A stretch of 64,000 nucleotides of DNA from OFTM382 sp964352615 (lineage in GTDB: Bacteria > Planctomycetota > Phycisphaerae > Phycisphaerales > UBA1924). Location of the stretch: assembly GCA_964352615.1 (NCBI GenBank), contig CAYGSG010000008.1, forward strand, positions 1 through 64,000, read 5' to 3'. The position numbers were made by a program, and so were the translations under genes. The notes under the pieces are model-generated. The model searched no databases. It was not told the DNA's origin and worked only from the letters and a program-made list of their open reading frames with translations. Within the stretch, counting starts at the first letter, position 1, and each line of letters starts with the position of its first letter. Shown here in pieces: positions 33,874 to 43,264 of the stretch.

Positions 33874-35082
33874 TTGACCGTCCATGCCCGCGACATTGCG
33901 ATCCTGTTCACAGCGTTCGAGCCGAGCGGTGACGACCACGCGTCGGTGGTGATCGCCGAACTGCTCAAGCGGCACTCGGAACTGACGGTGTACGCATGGG
34001 GCGGCGAGAAGATGGAAGCCGCGGGCGCAACCGTGATCGAGCACACAGGCCAGGACGCCGTGATGGGCCTACCCGGTCTGGCGAAGATCCGCGAGCATAA
34101 GCGGATCAACAAGCGGATCGGTCAGTGGCTTGCCCAGCATCCCGAGGTCAAGCTGCACGTGCCGGTTGATTCCCCGGCGGCCAACTTTCCCATATGCAAG
34201 ATCGCGCGCAAGCTCGGCCGGCGCGTCGTGCATCTGGTGGCGCCGCAGGTATGGGCTTGGGGTACGTGGCGGATCGGCAAGCTGAGAAGGCTGACCGATC
34301 TCGTGCTTTGCGTGCTCCCGTTCGAAGAAAGATGGTTCACGGAGCGCAACGTGCCAGCGAGGTTCATCGGGCACCCGCTGTTTGATCGCACCTTGCCGCG
34401 CGAAGAACTGGACCAGCGTGCAAACGAGCTGCAAACGATGCTCGACAAGCCTGCCAGCGGCGGCGAGCCGATCAAGATCGCGCTGCTGCCCGGTTCGAGG
34501 CCGGGCGAGTACAACGGGAACTTTGGTCTCCTGCTGGCTTCGTTCCGCGAACTGCGCAAGTGGCATCCAGCCGTGGTCGGGCTTGTCGCCGCCACGACGC
34601 CAGCGGTCGCCGACCGGCTGCGGACGCTCGCCGCGGAGCATGGCGGCTGGCCCGAGGGCCTCTCGATCGTCTCGGGCAAGACCGACGCGGTCATCCACTG
34701 GTGCGACCTTGCACTGGTGGTCAGCGGCACGGTGACGCTGCAAATCGCGCGGCACGGAAAGCCGATGGTCATCGTGTATCGCTCGAACCCGGTGCTGTAC
34801 TTCGCGCTTGCGCAGTGGTTGCTGGCGAGCGAATTTCTAACGCTTCCCAATCTCATCGCCGGCCGTGAGGTCGTGCCCGAACTCGTGCCTCATTTCGGCG
34901 GTCCTGAGGCGATCATCGCCAAGGCCGACGACCTGATCACCAAGCCCGAGGTGGCCCGCCAACAGCGAGAGGCCCTGGCCGAGATCGCGGAGTTGTTCGC
35001 TGGCAAGCAAGCGGGGACCGAGGCTGCGGACCAGATAGAGCGGGTTCTGGGGCTCGCGGGCGGCAGTGAAGGCCCACAGTAA
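33874..35082 (+). CDS. lpxB: lipid-A-disaccharide synthase
   Basis: A 402-residue glycosyltransferase (GT19) that joins UDP-diacylglucosamine and lipid X at the inner membrane during lipid A synthesis. The family start AFEPSGDDHASVVI corresponds to the GExSGD motif, and VAPQVWAWGTWRIGK, CVLPFEERWF, FIGHPLFD and LLPGSRPGE are conserved. CDLALVVSGTVTLQIA ends the nucleotide-binding site. The frame begins with a TTG at 33874; no better start is in frame, so this start is uncertain. It implies a lipopolysaccharide outer membrane. Confidence 0.92.
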   Translation: MTVHARDIAILFTAFEPSGDDHASVVIAELLKRHSELTVYAWGGEKMEAAGATVIEHTGQDAVMGLPGLAKIREHKRINKRIGQWLAQHPEVKLHVPVDSPAANFPICKIARKLGRRVVHLVAPQVWAWGTWRIGKLRRLTDLVLCVLPFEERWFTERNVPARFIGHPLFDRTLPREELDQRANELQTMLDKPASGGEPIKIALLPGSRPGEYNGNFGLLLASFRELRKWHPAVVGLVAATTPAVADRLRTLAAEHGGWPEGLSIVSGKTDAVIHWCDLALVVSGTVTLQIARHGKPMVIVYRSNPVLYFALAQWLLASEFLTLPNLIAGREVVPELVPHFGGPEAIIAKADDLITKPEVARQQREALAEIAELFAGKQAGTEAADQIERVLGLAGGSEGPQ

Positions 35083-35085
35083 GGC

Positions 35086-35114
35086 TTGGACACAACTGGG
35101 TTTGCCTGTACACT
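35086..35114 (+). promoter_or_regulatory. possible sigma70 promoter upstream of a dockerin-like gene
   Basis: TTGGAC (35086-35091) and TACACT (35109-35114) are spaced by 17 nt, about 60 nt before the ATG at 35177. The match is moderate. Confidence 0.45.
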
Positions 35115-35176
35115 CACGCTGGTCGAAGACGCCGTTGTACCCGTCTTGACCGACCAAGCTTGGTGAGGGAGAACCT

Positions 35177-35971
35177 ATGACTATTGGCCCCATTGCTCGC
35201 GTGCTCGCTTTGTTCATGTTGTCCGTTATGCCTTCGGCTGCGGCGGCACAAACCGTGGGCGTGGACTGGCAATCGACCACGCTCACAACAGCCAGCGGCG
35301 ACCTCAACGGCACACCGGTGCAGGTGTTCGGACTCGTCAACGGTGGGGTGTTCTCGCTGCAAGATCTCTCCGGCCCGGCGTTCGCCGCGGCGCCGCTCGC
35401 GGCCAACCAGGAAATCCTCGACTACGCGTACAACTCCAACTGGCTGGCGAGTTTCGCATCGCCGGTGACCGATCTGCTGCTGCACGCCAAGTTCTGGCGC
35501 GGACCCAACAACCCCAACGATCCGCCGACCATCGATTACACCTTCGACCAGCCATTCACGATTCTCTCGGGGTTCACAGGCGCGACCATCGTTGGTAACA
35601 CGCTGCGTGTGCCGACCGACACCTTCCGCGATGGCATCCTGAAGTTCACGGGCACACTCTCGATCGTCGCGGTCACCAGCAACAACGCCACCAATAATTC
35701 TCGCCAAGCGCTGACGTTTGCGCTGACCGACCCAGCCGTGTTCTGCATCGGTGACATTGCTGACGACTTTGGCACCCCCGGCTCCGATGGCATGGTGAGC
35801 TTCGGCGACTTCCTCGCGCTGCTCGGGCTCATCGGGCCATGCGGAGCTGGCACGACCAACCCCGCCTGCACGGGCGACATCGCTGACGACTTCGGCACCC
35901 CCGGCTCCGACGGCATGGTCAGCTTTGGCGACTTTCTCGCCCTGCTCGGGCTCATCGGACCCTGCCCGTAA
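35177..35971 (+). CDS. exported protein with paired dockerin-like C-terminal repeats
   Basis: A 264-residue protein with a signal peptide ending near AAAAQ (about residue 25). The body is predicted to be beta-rich with no known motif (VGVDWQSTTLTTASGDLNG; FTILSGFTGATIVGNTLRVP). The final 75 residues carry two copies of the module CxGDIADDFGTPG, DGMVSFGDFLALLGLIGPC, as in the protein at 8479. The ATG follows GGGAGAA. It is probably surface- or matrix-associated. The function is unknown. Confidence 0.8.
   Translation: MTIGPIARVLALFMLSVMPSAAAAQTVGVDWQSTTLTTASGDLNGTPVQVFGLVNGGVFSLQDLSGPAFAAAPLAANQEILDYAYNSNWLASFASPVTDLLLHAKFWRGPNNPNDPPTIDYTFDQPFTILSGFTGATIVGNTLRVPTDTFRDGILKFTGTLSIVAVTSNNATNNSRQALTFALTDPAVFCIGDIADDFGTPGSDGMVSFGDFLALLGLIGPCGAGTTNPACTGDIADDFGTPGSDGMVSFGDFLALLGLIGPCP
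35744..35965 (+). repeat. two tandem dockerin-like coding repeats
   Basis: The second unit starts at 35867. The two units are nearly identical to each other and closely related to those at 9277-9501, although the N-terminal parts of the two host proteins are unrelated. Confidence 0.85.
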
Positions 35972-36150
35972 GAGGATATGACAATCGGGAATCATCGGTG
36001 GGGAGTGGGTCTCGGGGGCGAGCGCCTCGTCCTAGAGGCTCATCGCTTACGCTCATCCCCGTCAGGGTTCCTGCTTCATCCCATTGCCTATTCCTCAGTG
36101 CCTGCAGTTCGCTTGCGACGAAGCCGGCCCGGGCTGGTACCATCTCGACT

Positions 36151-38316
36151 ATGAAGCACCAGACACGCTCCCGCTCATCGAGCACGATCGCCTGCGGCTT
36201 GGCCGTACTCGCCCTCGCAGCGTCCGCCTCGGGCCAGCATGCGGCCACGCAGACCTACCCCGACACCAAGAAGGTCGATGTCAGCGACTCCTACTTCGGC
36301 ACCGAGGTTAAGGATCCGTTCCGCTGGCTCGAGGACGACGTCCGCAACTCTGATGACGTCCGCGACTGGGTCACCGCCCAGAACGAGGTGACGTTCGGCT
36401 ACCTCGAGACGATCCCGGGCCGTGCGCACTTCGAGAAGCGGCTCACCCAGCTGTGGGACTACGCGAGGCGCGGTGCGCCGGGCGAGCAGAACGGCCGATG
36501 GTTCCAGAGTCGCAAAGACGACGGCTTGATGAACCACAATATTTTTTACACGGCGATGAGCGCTGATGGGCCGTGGGAGGTGCTGTTCAACCCCAACGAG
36601 TGGAGCGAAGACGGCACGGTCGCCCTTGGCGGGCTGTCGATCAGCGAGAGCGGGAACTACGCGGCTTACGGCATACAAGAGGCCGGTAGCGACTGGCGGA
36701 CATGGAAGATCCGCGACATCCAGTCGGGTGATGACCTTGTCGAGCAGCTCGACTACCTCAAGTTCACGGGCATCACCTGGACGCACGACGACCGTGGCTT
36801 CTTCTACAGCAAGTACCCTGACCCCAAGAGCGACGAGGCCTTTACCGGCTTGAACCTCGAGGGCAAGCTGATGTACCACCGCCTGGGCACCGACCAGTCG
36901 GAGGATGTGGTCGTGTACTGGAGGCCGGAGAACCCGACGTGGAACTATGGCTCGCAGGTGACCGATGACGGTCGGTACCTGCTGATCTACATCAGCGTGG
37001 GCACCGACGACAAGTACCGGCTGTACGTCCGCGACCTCGAAGACCCCTACGCCGCGCCGAGGCCGCTGATCGACGAGTTCGAGGACAGCTACGGCTACAT
37101 CTACAACGAGGGCACGACCTTCTACATGACCACCGACCGCGATGCGCCCAACAAGCGGATTATCGCGATGGACATCAACAACCCCGCGCCCAACCAGTGG
37201 GAAGAGATCATCCCCGAGCGTGCTGAGCCCCTCGGCAGCGTGGGCTTCGTCAACCACACGCTGGTGTGTTCGTACCTCAAGGACGTGCAGACCTCGGTCG
37301 AGCTGTACAGCCTCGACGGCATCAAGATGCGCGAGGTGGCGCTGCCGGGCGTGGGCACAGCGAGCGGGTTCGGCGGCGAGCCCGACGATACCGAGACCTA
37401 CTACACCTTCAGCAGCTACAGCGTGCCGCCCTCGATTTACCGCTACGACATGGAGAGCGGCGAGAGCGAGTTGTACTTTCGGCCCGAGATCGACTTTGAC
37501 CCCGATCGCTTCGTGACCGAGCAGATTTTCTTCGAGTCCAAGGACGGCACGCGCGTGCCGATGTTCGTGACCCACCTCAAGGGTCTTGAACTTGACGGTT
37601 CCAATCCGACGCTTTTGTACGGCTACGGCGGGTTCAACATCTCGCTGCTGCCCCGGTTCTCGACCAGCCGCGTGGCGTGGATGGAAGAGGGCGGCGTGTA
37701 CGTCGTGGCGAACCTGCGCGGCGGGGGCGAGTACGGCCGGGCGTGGCACGAGGGCGGCAAGAAGCAGAACAAGCAGAACGTGTTCGACGACTTCATCGGC
37801 GCCGCCGAGACGCTCATCGCCAAGGGCTACACCAGCCCCGAGCACCTGGCCATTCAGGGCGGGTCCAACGGCGGGCTGCTGGTGGGCGCGTGCATGGCCC
37901 AGCGGCCCGACCTGTTCGCGGTCGCACTGCCCGCAGTCGGCGTGATGGACATGCTCCGCTTTGATGCGTTCACCGCGGGTCGGTACTGGACGGACGACTA
38001 CGGCTCCTCCAAAGAGTCCGAGGACATGTTCCAGTACTTGCTGGGCTACTCGCCTTACCACAACCTCAAGGACGGCACCGCCTACCCGGCGACGCTCGTC
38101 ACCACCGCCGACACCGATGACCGCGTGGTGCCGGGCCACTCGTTCAAATTCGCAGCACGGCTGCAAGAGGCGCACGAGGGTGACAACCCGGTGCTGATCC
38201 GCATCGAGACCCGCGCAGGCCACGGCAGCGGCAAGCCGACCTCGATGATTATCGAGGAACTCGCCGATGTCTACGCCTTCACCGCCAAGCACACCGGGAT
38301 GAAGATCGAGGACTGA
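36151..38316 (+). CDS. S9A prolyl oligopeptidase family serine peptidase, exported
   Basis: A 721-residue peptidase with a signal peptide (about residues 1-28, ending SASGQ). The seven-bladed propeller domain precedes an alpha/beta hydrolase domain. The nucleophile is in IQGGSNGGLLVGA (about 570), the acid in ADTDDRVVPGHSFKF and the histidine in RAGHGSGKPT. YGYGGFNIS and RGGGEYGRAWHEGG are signature stretches. It cleaves short peptides after proline, probably in the periplasm. The ATG at 36151 is used; an upstream open frame to 35998 would hide the signal. A perfect terminator hairpin follows at 38375. Confidence 0.95.
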   Translation: MKHQTRSRSSSTIACGLAVLALAASASGQHAATQTYPDTKKVDVSDSYFGTEVKDPFRWLEDDVRNSDDVRDWVTAQNEVTFGYLETIPGRAHFEKRLTQLWDYARRGAPGEQNGRWFQSRKDDGLMNHNIFYTAMSADGPWEVLFNPNEWSEDGTVALGGLSISESGNYAAYGIQEAGSDWRTWKIRDIQSGDDLVEQLDYLKFTGITWTHDDRGFFYSKYPDPKSDEAFTGLNLEGKLMYHRLGTDQSEDVVVYWRPENPTWNYGSQVTDDGRYLLIYISVGTDDKYRLYVRDLEDPYAAPRPLIDEFEDSYGYIYNEGTTFYMTTDRDAPNKRIIAMDINNPAPNQWEEIIPERAEPLGSVGFVNHTLVCSYLKDVQTSVELYSLDGIKMREVALPGVGTASGFGGEPDDTETYYTFSSYSVPPSIYRYDMESGESELYFRPEIDFDPDRFVTEQIFFESKDGTRVPMFVTHLKGLELDGSNPTLLYGYGGFNISLLPRFSTSRVAWMEEGGVYVVANLRGGGEYGRAWHEGGKKQNKQNVFDDFIGAAETLIAKGYTSPEHLAIQGGSNGGLLVGACMAQRPDLFAVALPAVGVMDMLRFDAFTAGRYWTDDYGSSKESEDMFQYLLGYSPYHNLKDGTAYPATLVTTADTDDRVVPGHSFKFAARLQEAHEGDNPVLIRIETRAGHGSGKPTSMIIEELADVYAFTAKHTGMKIED

Positions 38317-38374
38317 CCTTTCGACCCAATCGCGTGCTCGCGCGCCCAGCCTGAGCCGACGTGATCGGTTTGGC

Positions 38375-38400
38375 ACCGCCCTCTCGCGCGAGAGGGCGGT
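38375..38400 (+). terminator. perfect palindromic terminator after the S9 peptidase
   Basis: A 26-nt exact palindrome (ACCGCCCTCTCG and its complement) forms a long GC stem and is followed by TTGCTGCT. It lies 58 nt after the stop codon. Confidence 0.7.
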
Positions 38401-38504
38401 TTGCTGCTCTAGAGTGGGCCACGTGGCACAAGTGGGTCATCGAGGCCGGAAACCCAAACCGACCCCGGAGCCATCCGCCCGGGCAGCATCAGGAGTTCAG
38501 CGAG

Positions 38505-39698
38505 ATGGCTCAAGCACTAGGCGCAGCGACGAGTGAGTTCGAGAAGAAGGATCGCTGCGAGGCACTGCCGCACCGCCCCCGCGTGCTGCTGGGCAAGATG
38601 GGCCTTGATGGCCACGACCGGGGCGTGAAGGTCATCGCCCGGGCGCTGCGCGACTCGGGCATCCACGTCATCTACTCGGGCTTGTGGCAAACGCCCATGA
38701 GCCTGGCGATCAGCGCACGCGACGAGGACTGCGACGTGATCGCGGCCAGCATGATGAGCAACAGCCACCTGAAACTTGGTCCGATGCTGGTCGAATCGCT
38801 CAAGAAGGTTGGCAGGCCCGACCTGCCCGTGTACATGGGCGGCATCCTGCCGCAGGAAGACACCAAGGTCCTGCTCGCTGCGGGCGTTGCGGCGCTGTTC
38901 CCCACGGGCACGGGCCTGCAAGACATCGTCGATGCGGTCTGCAAAGCCGTCAAGGTGCGAGCCGCCAAGATCGAGGGCGGCGGAGTCGTCGCCCAGCTCG
39001 CGCGCGATCTCTCGCTCGTACACGCCGCCGATCGACCCGAGACCAAGGGCGCCAAGGGCGACACGCTCCGCGCGGATGCCAAGCGCCAGCGGCCCGCGCG
39101 GATCATCGGGGTGACCGGTTCGCCCGGTGCGGGCAAGAGCACGCTGGTCGCGCAGCTGGTGGGTGAGTTCAGCAGACGACAGGCGGCGGCGGGCACCAAT
39201 GAACGCTGCGCCGTCGTCGCGTTCGACCCCATGAGCCCGATCACCGGCGGGGCGCTGCTGGGTGACCGGCTTCGCGTCGATTTCAACAACCTGGGCGACG
39301 GCGTGTTCTACCGCTCGTTTGCTATCCGCGGCGAGGACTACGCCTCGCTCGACGAGATCCTCGAACTCATCGGCGGCGTCGAGTTCGAGGGCGGCGGGGG
39401 GGCGTTCAGCACGGTCTTCGTCGAGACCGTCGGCGCAGGCCAGAACGAGACGATGATCCGTGACCACGTTGACTCGACGATGGTCGTGCTCACACCCGGC
39501 ATGGGCGACGCGGTGCAGATGGACAAGGCGGGCATCCTGGAGATCGCCGACCTGTTCGTGTGCAACAAGGCCGACCACCCGGGCGAGAACGAACTGGTGC
39601 GAGACCTGCGCGAGATCGCGGGCCGCCGGCCGGTATTCGAGACCGTCGCCACGCGCGGCCAGGGTGTGCCAGAGTTGCTCGATCAGTTGCTGGGGTGA
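38505..39698 (+). CDS. B12-binding domain fused to MeaB-like G-protein chaperone
   Basis: A 397-residue fusion. Residues about 25-150 are a cobalamin-binding domain as in methylmalonyl-CoA mutase: VLLGKMGLDGHDRGVKVIAR carries the DxHxxG cobalt-ligand motif, and SMMSNSHL and YMGGILP follow. Residues about 200-397 are a MeaB/ArgK GTPase: Walker A GSPGAGKSTL, DPMSPITGGALLGDR, ETVGAGQNE and NKAD. MeaB protects and reloads acyl-CoA mutases. In IcmF a similar pair is fused to the mutase; here the large mutase part is absent. The ATG follows AGGAG. No mutase gene is in the window. Confidence 0.9.
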   Translation: MAQALGAATSEFEKKDRCEALPHRPRVLLGKMGLDGHDRGVKVIARALRDSGIHVIYSGLWQTPMSLAISARDEDCDVIAASMMSNSHLKLGPMLVESLKKVGRPDLPVYMGGILPQEDTKVLLAAGVAALFPTGTGLQDIVDAVCKAVKVRAAKIEGGGVVAQLARDLSLVHAADRPETKGAKGDTLRADAKRQRPARIIGVTGSPGAGKSTLVAQLVGEFSRRQAAAGTNERCAVVAFDPMSPITGGALLGDRLRVDFNNLGDGVFYRSFAIRGEDYASLDEILELIGGVEFEGGGGAFSTVFVETVGAGQNETMIRDHVDSTMVVLTPGMGDAVQMDKAGILEIADLFVCNKADHPGENELVRDLREIAGRRPVFETVATRGQGVPELLDQLLG

Positions 39699-39754
39699 GA
39701 TTCTGGATATTCGTTCGGTGACCGTGTTTGGTGCGCGATGTCCACGCGACACAG

Positions 39755-40315
39755 CTATTCGAACGATTTCAATCTTCGTCCGCGTTCGACGGATCCCATC
39801 TCGATGGGAACAAACTCTGTGGCCTCACAGAACGCTATGAGTTCCTGTATCGAACTCAAACATGGGGTCTCTGCGGGCTGATCCAGGTACCAGTACCAGA
39901 TCCAGAGTGGCTCGGGATGGTCATCTGAGTGAAGGTAGACTCTTAGCGCCCTCCCGTCGGGCACCATCAACGAGATTCCTTCGCAGGATGTAATCGTGCC
40001 AGCAGCCAACTCCAGCACATGCTGATATTGGATATCAGTTAGCTTGGAGTACACGATCGCCTCGGCACCGGCTTTCGGAAAGTTCGGATGCCGGGCGACC
40101 ACTCCGTCAGACCAGACAGCGAAGACTGGCCCTCGATCGGACTCGTTCGCGAACGGAGCGTCCGACCCAGAATCGCTGAGGTGGAACACCAGTTTGGCAT
40201 CGCTGGAACTGGTGGTCTCGGTTGGGTGGTGCTGGGAGTTTCTGGACTTGCACCCGGCAAGAAGCGGGATACTCAAGACGAGGGCCAGTGTGACGCTTAT
40301 GTTGCCTCTTGGCAT
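39755..40315 (-). CDS. predicted lipoprotein, unknown function
   Basis: A 186-residue protein with a lipoprotein signal and lipobox LLAGC (Cys near residue 22). The mature part is hydrophilic with WYWYLDQPAETPC near the middle-to-end. No family is recognised. It appears less GC-rich than its neighbours. It is transcribed divergently from the MATE pump gene. Confidence 0.7.
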   Translation of the reverse strand: MPRGNISVTLALVLSIPLLAGCKSRNSQHHPTETTSSSDAKLVFHLSDSGSDAPFANESDRGPVFAVWSDGVVARHPNFPKAGAEAIVYSKLTDIQYQHVLELAAGTITSCEGISLMVPDGRALRVYLHSDDHPEPLWIWYWYLDQPAETPCLSSIQELIAFCEATEFVPIEMGSVERGRRLKSFE

Positions 40316-40441
40316 CGGTGAGCCTCCGTTGGTTCATGATCAGCCTATCGAACGGTTGCTTTGATGTGTTGGAATTGGCGAGATCACACTTCCGGCCAGC
40401 CCCTACCATCCGCTCGCTGAGGGATCGGCGTGGAGGCACGG

Positions 40442-42079
40442 ATGCTGGGGCAACGCAAGAACACACCCTGGCGCAAGCGGCTGCCGATCCTCAGCGACTG
40501 GCGGGGGATCGTGCAGCGGGTGGCGATCGCGCCCGACGCGGCCGACGCCCCGGGCCTGGACGACGAGGGCCGACTCAAAAAGGGACGGCTTCGCGGGCTG
40601 ACGATGGGCGGGGCCATCTGGGTGCTGAGCTGGCCGATCTTGATCGAGTCGCTGCTCAACTGGCTCGTGGGCATGACCGACACCATTATCTCTGCGCAGG
40701 TGGGCGTGGCCGAGACCGACGCGATCGCGGTCGCTGGGTACCTGCTGTGGCTCATCAGCCTCATCAGCATGGCGCTGGGCGTGGGGGCGACAGCGCTGGT
40801 CAGCCGGTCCGTGGGCAAGTCAAGGCTCGCGGTCGCCAACGCAGCGGTGGGCCAGGCGCTGGTGCTGGCGCTTCTCAGCGGCGTGCTCGTGGGGCTCGCG
40901 ATTTTTGTGGCTTCAGCGCCAGCGGGCAACGCGCTATTCCGGGTCCATGACATCGAGCTCGAGGGCCTCGATCCTGCGAACGTCGCGCTTGCATTGGAGC
41001 GAGGCCGCATCGCGGCGGAGTCGTTCGCGGCGTACATGCGGATCATCGCCATCGGCACGCCGATGTCGTCGGTGCTGCTGGTGGGCATCGCGTGCGTGCG
41101 GGGCGCGGGCGACTCGGTCAAGCCGTTGTGGGTGATGATCGCGGTGAACGCGGTGAACATCTCGTGCAGTTGGCTTTTCAGCGGCGTGGACCTGACCCGT
41201 GCCGACGCGGCCGGGGTTCAGCAGGTGTGGCTGACGAACCCGTCGCCGCTGGACTTTGGAGTCGTGGGCGTGGCGTGGGGCACGATGCTCGCCCACACGG
41301 TGGGGGCCGCCCTCGCGGTGCTGGTGCTCGCGCGGGGTGTCGGCGGGGTTCGCCTGCTCAAGCGCAGGCTCAGGCTGCATAAACACACATCGCTTCGGCT
41401 GATCCGCGTGGGCATCCCAAACTTTATCGAGACCGCGGGCCTGTGGTTTGGTAACGCCCTGATCGTGCTGATGGTGCGGGGCGTGGGCGCGACCGGCGGG
41501 GCGCTGGGGGCGCACCTTATCGCGATCCGCATCGAGGCGGTGAGCTTTCTGCCGGGCTTTGCGATGAGCATGGCCGCAGCAACGCTCGCGGGTCAGTACC
41601 TCGGCGCTGGCAGCAAGGCGGGCGCGAAGCGGGCGATCCTGATCTGCCTGGGAATTTCTGTGACGATTATGGGCGGGTTTGGCTTCGTGCTCATGCTGCT
41701 GCCCAAGACACTCACGGGGCTGATCACTTCGCAGCCCGAGCACTTGGCGATGACACCGATGCTGCTGTTCATCATCGGCACGGTGCAGATCCCATTTGCG
41801 GTGTCATTGCTGATGCGTGGCGCGATGCGTGGCGCGGGTGACACCAAAGCGGTGCTCGTGATGACGTGGGTCTCGATGTACGCCGTGCGTTTGCCGCTGG
41901 TATACGCATTCTCGGGCATCGACCTGCCGATGCCCGGCGGGGGTTATCTGAAGCACCCGTTCCTCGATGAACCATCGCTCAACGGCATATGGATCGGGAT
42001 GTCGATCGAGCTTGTGTTCCGCGCTGCCCTGTTCACCGGCCGTTTCATGCAGGGCGGCTGGTCGCGCGTGAGGGTATGA
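40442..42079 (+). CDS. MATE family efflux transporter
   Basis: A 545-residue inner-membrane antiporter of the MATE/NorM group with about twelve helices. A 55-residue cytoplasmic lead-in precedes LSWPILIESLLNWLVGMTDT. GVGATALVSRSVGKSR and the repeat-half equivalent AMSMAAATLAGQYLGAGSKA mark the two inverted halves, and both GIACVRGAGD and GAMRGAGDTKAVL are typical. It exports cationic compounds using sodium or protons; the substrate is unknown. The ATG at 40442 is chosen for its GGAGG; a GTG at 40430 is alternative. It is a single gene, and a repeat-rich stretch follows it. Confidence 0.92.
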   Translation: MLGQRKNTPWRKRLPILSDWRGIVQRVAIAPDAADAPGLDDEGRLKKGRLRGLTMGGAIWVLSWPILIESLLNWLVGMTDTIISAQVGVAETDAIAVAGYLLWLISLISMALGVGATALVSRSVGKSRLAVANAAVGQALVLALLSGVLVGLAIFVASAPAGNALFRVHDIELEGLDPANVALALERGRIAAESFAAYMRIIAIGTPMSSVLLVGIACVRGAGDSVKPLWVMIAVNAVNISCSWLFSGVDLTRADAAGVQQVWLTNPSPLDFGVVGVAWGTMLAHTVGAALAVLVLARGVGGVRLLKRRLRLHKHTSLRLIRVGIPNFIETAGLWFGNALIVLMVRGVGATGGALGAHLIAIRIEAVSFLPGFAMSMAAATLAGQYLGAGSKAGAKRAILICLGISVTIMGGFGFVLMLLPKTLTGLITSQPEHLAMTPMLLFIIGTVQIPFAVSLLMRGAMRGAGDTKAVLVMTWVSMYAVRLPLVYAFSGIDLPMPGGGYLKHPFLDEPSLNGIWIGMSIELVFRAALFTGRFMQGGWSRVRV

Positions 42080-42089
42080 GTGGCTCTTT

Positions 42090-42148
42090 GGTGGCACAGG
42101 ATTTCATCCTGTGGCTTTTGAGGTAGCACAGGCTATTCATCCCGTGGC
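42090..42148 (+). repeat. two GTGGCACAGG-type inverted repeats
   Basis: The first copy (42090-42116) is a clear stem: CACAGGAT pairs with ATCCTGTG. The second (42122-42148) is a weaker version (TAGCACAGG to CCCGTGGCT). The second copy covers the stop codon and last codons of the ureohydrolase gene. Related units lie at 63522-63631. Confidence 0.7.
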
Positions 42149-43186
42149 TGAACGCTGCCTCGCCACCACGCCGCAAAGCCGGTAGAGCAATCGAGCGCCC
42201 ACAATCGCGTCGATCGCCTGCTCGGTCCCAACCTCGACGAGGTCAACGCCAACAACCGTTCGGTCACTCTCGGCGAGCTTGCCCAGCAGCACGCTGATCT
42301 GCGGCCAGGTGAACCCGCCCGGCACCGGCGTGCCCGTCGATGGGCAAAGCGACGGATCGAGCCCGTCGATATCGAACGACACGTACACCCGCTCGGGCAG
42401 CGTGCTGACCACCTCATCGCACCAGTCGCCAAACGTCCGGCCCGAAGCAAGTTCATCGGCGAGCGCATCGTCAGTGAACAGGCGCACACGGGGGTCACGT
42501 TCTGCCATCTCGCGCTCGGCTGTGCCGTGGTCGCGGATGCCCACCGCTGTGATGTTCGCCAGCCCCTCGGCGCGGCGGAGGGCGTTGAACATGACCGAGG
42601 CGTGCGAGTGCTCGAAGCCCTCGAACCGGTCGCGAAGGTCGAGGTGCGCATCGATCTGGAGCACGCCCACGCCGGGGTGCGCGGCGGCCACCGCCTCGAT
42701 GGCTCCGAGCGACACCGCGTGCTCCCCGCCGAGCATCGCGGGCACCCGATCGCGTGCGAGGATGGATGCCACCGATTCGCGAATGAGGGCCGCGGCCCGC
42801 TCGGCGAGGGCATCGATCTTGGCGACCACGCGCGCATCTGAAGCGGTCGCCCCGCCGCGCTCGATGATCGGCCGGGCGAGCTCGCTTGCCTGCTGACCAA
42901 GCGACTCCAAGGCATCGGGCGCTTCGAGGGATCCGATGCCGACCTTCCAAATCTGGCCAAACCGGGCATCGTCGAGATCGACCTGGAGCGAGGCCTCGGC
43001 GATGGCTGCTGGCCCGCCGGCGGTGCCCGTGCGATAGGACGTGGTCGCCTCGTAGGCTGCGGGCAGTACTTCAATCAGCGGGCTGGGGTGCTCGGGCAGG
43101 CCGAACAACGACCCTTCGCTGCCCGCAGCAGCATCGGGATCGAAGGAACCTGCGGGCTCAGGATGGGGGTCGGGGTGGACGGTCAT
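42137..43186 (-). CDS. second agmatinase/arginase-family ureohydrolase
   Basis: A 349-residue binuclear-metal hydrolase distinct from the one at 20706. Metal ligands are in LGGEHAVSLG, QIDAHLDLRDRFEG and SFDIDGLDPSLCPSTGTP. GTAGGPAAIAEAS replaces the usual GTRxGP motif, as in agmatinases of the SpeB group. It probably converts agmatine to putrescine and urea. The ATG at 43186 is chosen over an upstream GTG at 43228. Its last codons fall within an inverted repeat that extends beyond the stop codon. It is divergent from the AbgT-family transporter. Confidence 0.9.
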   Translation of the reverse strand: MTVHPDPHPEPAGSFDPDAAAGSEGSLFGLPEHPSPLIEVLPAAYEATTSYRTGTAGGPAAIAEASLQVDLDDARFGQIWKVGIGSLEAPDALESLGQQASELARPIIERGGATASDARVVAKIDALAERAAALIRESVASILARDRVPAMLGGEHAVSLGAIEAVAAAHPGVGVLQIDAHLDLRDRFEGFEHSHASVMFNALRRAEGLANITAVGIRDHGTAEREMAERDPRVRLFTDDALADELASGRTFGDWCDEVVSTLPERVYVSFDIDGLDPSLCPSTGTPVPGGFTWPQISVLLGKLAESDRTVVGVDLVEVGTEQAIDAIVGARLLYRLCGVVARQRSATG

Positions 43187-43264
43187 GGCGATGGTTGTAT
43201 CCTCCCCAACCGGACCGTGCCCCGGCACGCCACTAGCCAGAGACGCCCAAGCCCCGGAGCCGCG

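Noticed and set aside
36175..38376. A 733-codon open frame on the minus strand
   Set aside because: It is antisense to the whole S9 peptidase gene, which has clear catalytic motifs. High GC content keeps the opposite frame open. No ribosome binding site or domain supports it.
38505..39698. Isobutyryl-CoA mutase IcmF
   Set aside because: The large mutase barrel domain is absent; only the B12 and GTPase parts are present.
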